From: an uncultured Eubacteriales bacterium
GTDB lineage: Bacteria; Bacillota; Clostridia; Oscillospirales; CAG-272
Direction: 5' to 3'
Assembly: GCA_934489945.1 (NCBI GenBank)
Contig: CAKSSY010000081.1
Span: forward strand, 1 to 6,931
DNA length: 6,931 bases
The stretch's first letter is position 1. Each line of letters opens with the position of its first letter. Both the position numbers and the translations under genes were made by a program. Shown piece by piece: positions 6,859 through 6,931 of this stretch. The notes beneath the pieces were generated by a model that was given only the letters and a program-made list of their open reading frames with translations, made no database searches and had not been told where the DNA came from.

Positions 6859-6931
6859 CAAAAAATCTCAAAAAAAGGAAGAAAACCCCTTGACAAAAGG
6901 AGAAAGAAGGAGTATAATAGCAAAGCTGTCC
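6851..6931 (+). CDS. Possible overlapping downstream gene, 5' end only
   Basis: An ATG at 6851 overlaps the end of the SDR gene by 8 bp, has GGAGG (6841-6845) 5 nt upstream, and stays open for 27 codons to the window edge. The predicted start is MDSKKSQKKEENPLTKGERR, lysine- and glutamate-rich, followed by SIIAKLS. The family is not recognised. Against it: GGAGG is also the natural codon pair of the SDR's conserved GG, 27 open codons occur often by chance, and a perfect promoter lies inside the frame. It could be a third operon gene or a chance frame. Confidence 0.3.
   Translation, partial: MDSKKSQKKEENPLTKGERRSIIAKLS
6890..6918 (+). promoter_or_regulatory. Perfect-consensus sigma-70/A-type promoter
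   Basis: The -35 box TTGACA (6890-6895) and -10 box TATAAT (6913-6918) match consensus at all 12 positions with a 17-bp spacer. The transcription start would be near 6925, and the gene served lies beyond the window. No terminator hairpin separates it from the SDR gene ending at 6858. Confidence 0.78.

Overview
The window looks like a piece of chromosome from a low-to-mid GC Firmicute, most likely an uncultured Clostridia-type gut or rumen bacterium. The reasons are strong AAGGAGG-like ribosome binding sites, near-consensus TTGACA/TATAAT promoters with 17-bp spacers, and protein families typical of that group. The species cannot be named from the sequence. Genes are tightly packed: no gene-free stretch exceeds about 180 bases, and I see no RNA gene, CRISPR array, insertion sequence or phage gene.

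Left part (1-5052), a carbohydrate-flavoured block of two enzyme/transporter pairs. A major facilitator transporter (minus strand, cut by the left edge) and a PL22-like oligogalacturonate-lyase-type beta-propeller protein (826-2019, plus strand) diverge from a 137-bp region with two facing promoters. The propeller gene converges on a GH92 alpha-mannosidase-type gene (2068-4077, minus), and a perfect 40-bp palindrome between them acts as a terminator for both strands. The GH92 gene follows a DMT/EamA-type 10-helix transporter gene (4108-5052, minus) by 30 bp, probably in one operon. Neither enzyme has a signal peptide, so both probably act in the cytoplasm on small imported glycans. No regulator gene is visible.

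Right part (5234-6858, plus strand). A second divergent promoter region separates the DMT gene from a two-gene operon. Its first gene is a membrane-anchored ComEC-type metallo-beta-lactamase-fold hydrolase facing outward. Its second is a short-chain dehydrogenase that resembles YmfI-type EF-P 5-aminopentanone reductases. The two overlap by 4 bp (ATGA). At the right edge a perfect-consensus promoter (6890-6918) lies inside a possible overlapping reading frame starting at 6851, so either a new transcription unit or a third operon gene begins here.

The main points for a second look are the PL22-like protein's altered metal site, the cytoplasmic GH92 paired with a DMT transporter, the Asn-to-Asp change in the SDR catalytic tetrad, and the promoter-versus-gene conflict at the right edge.
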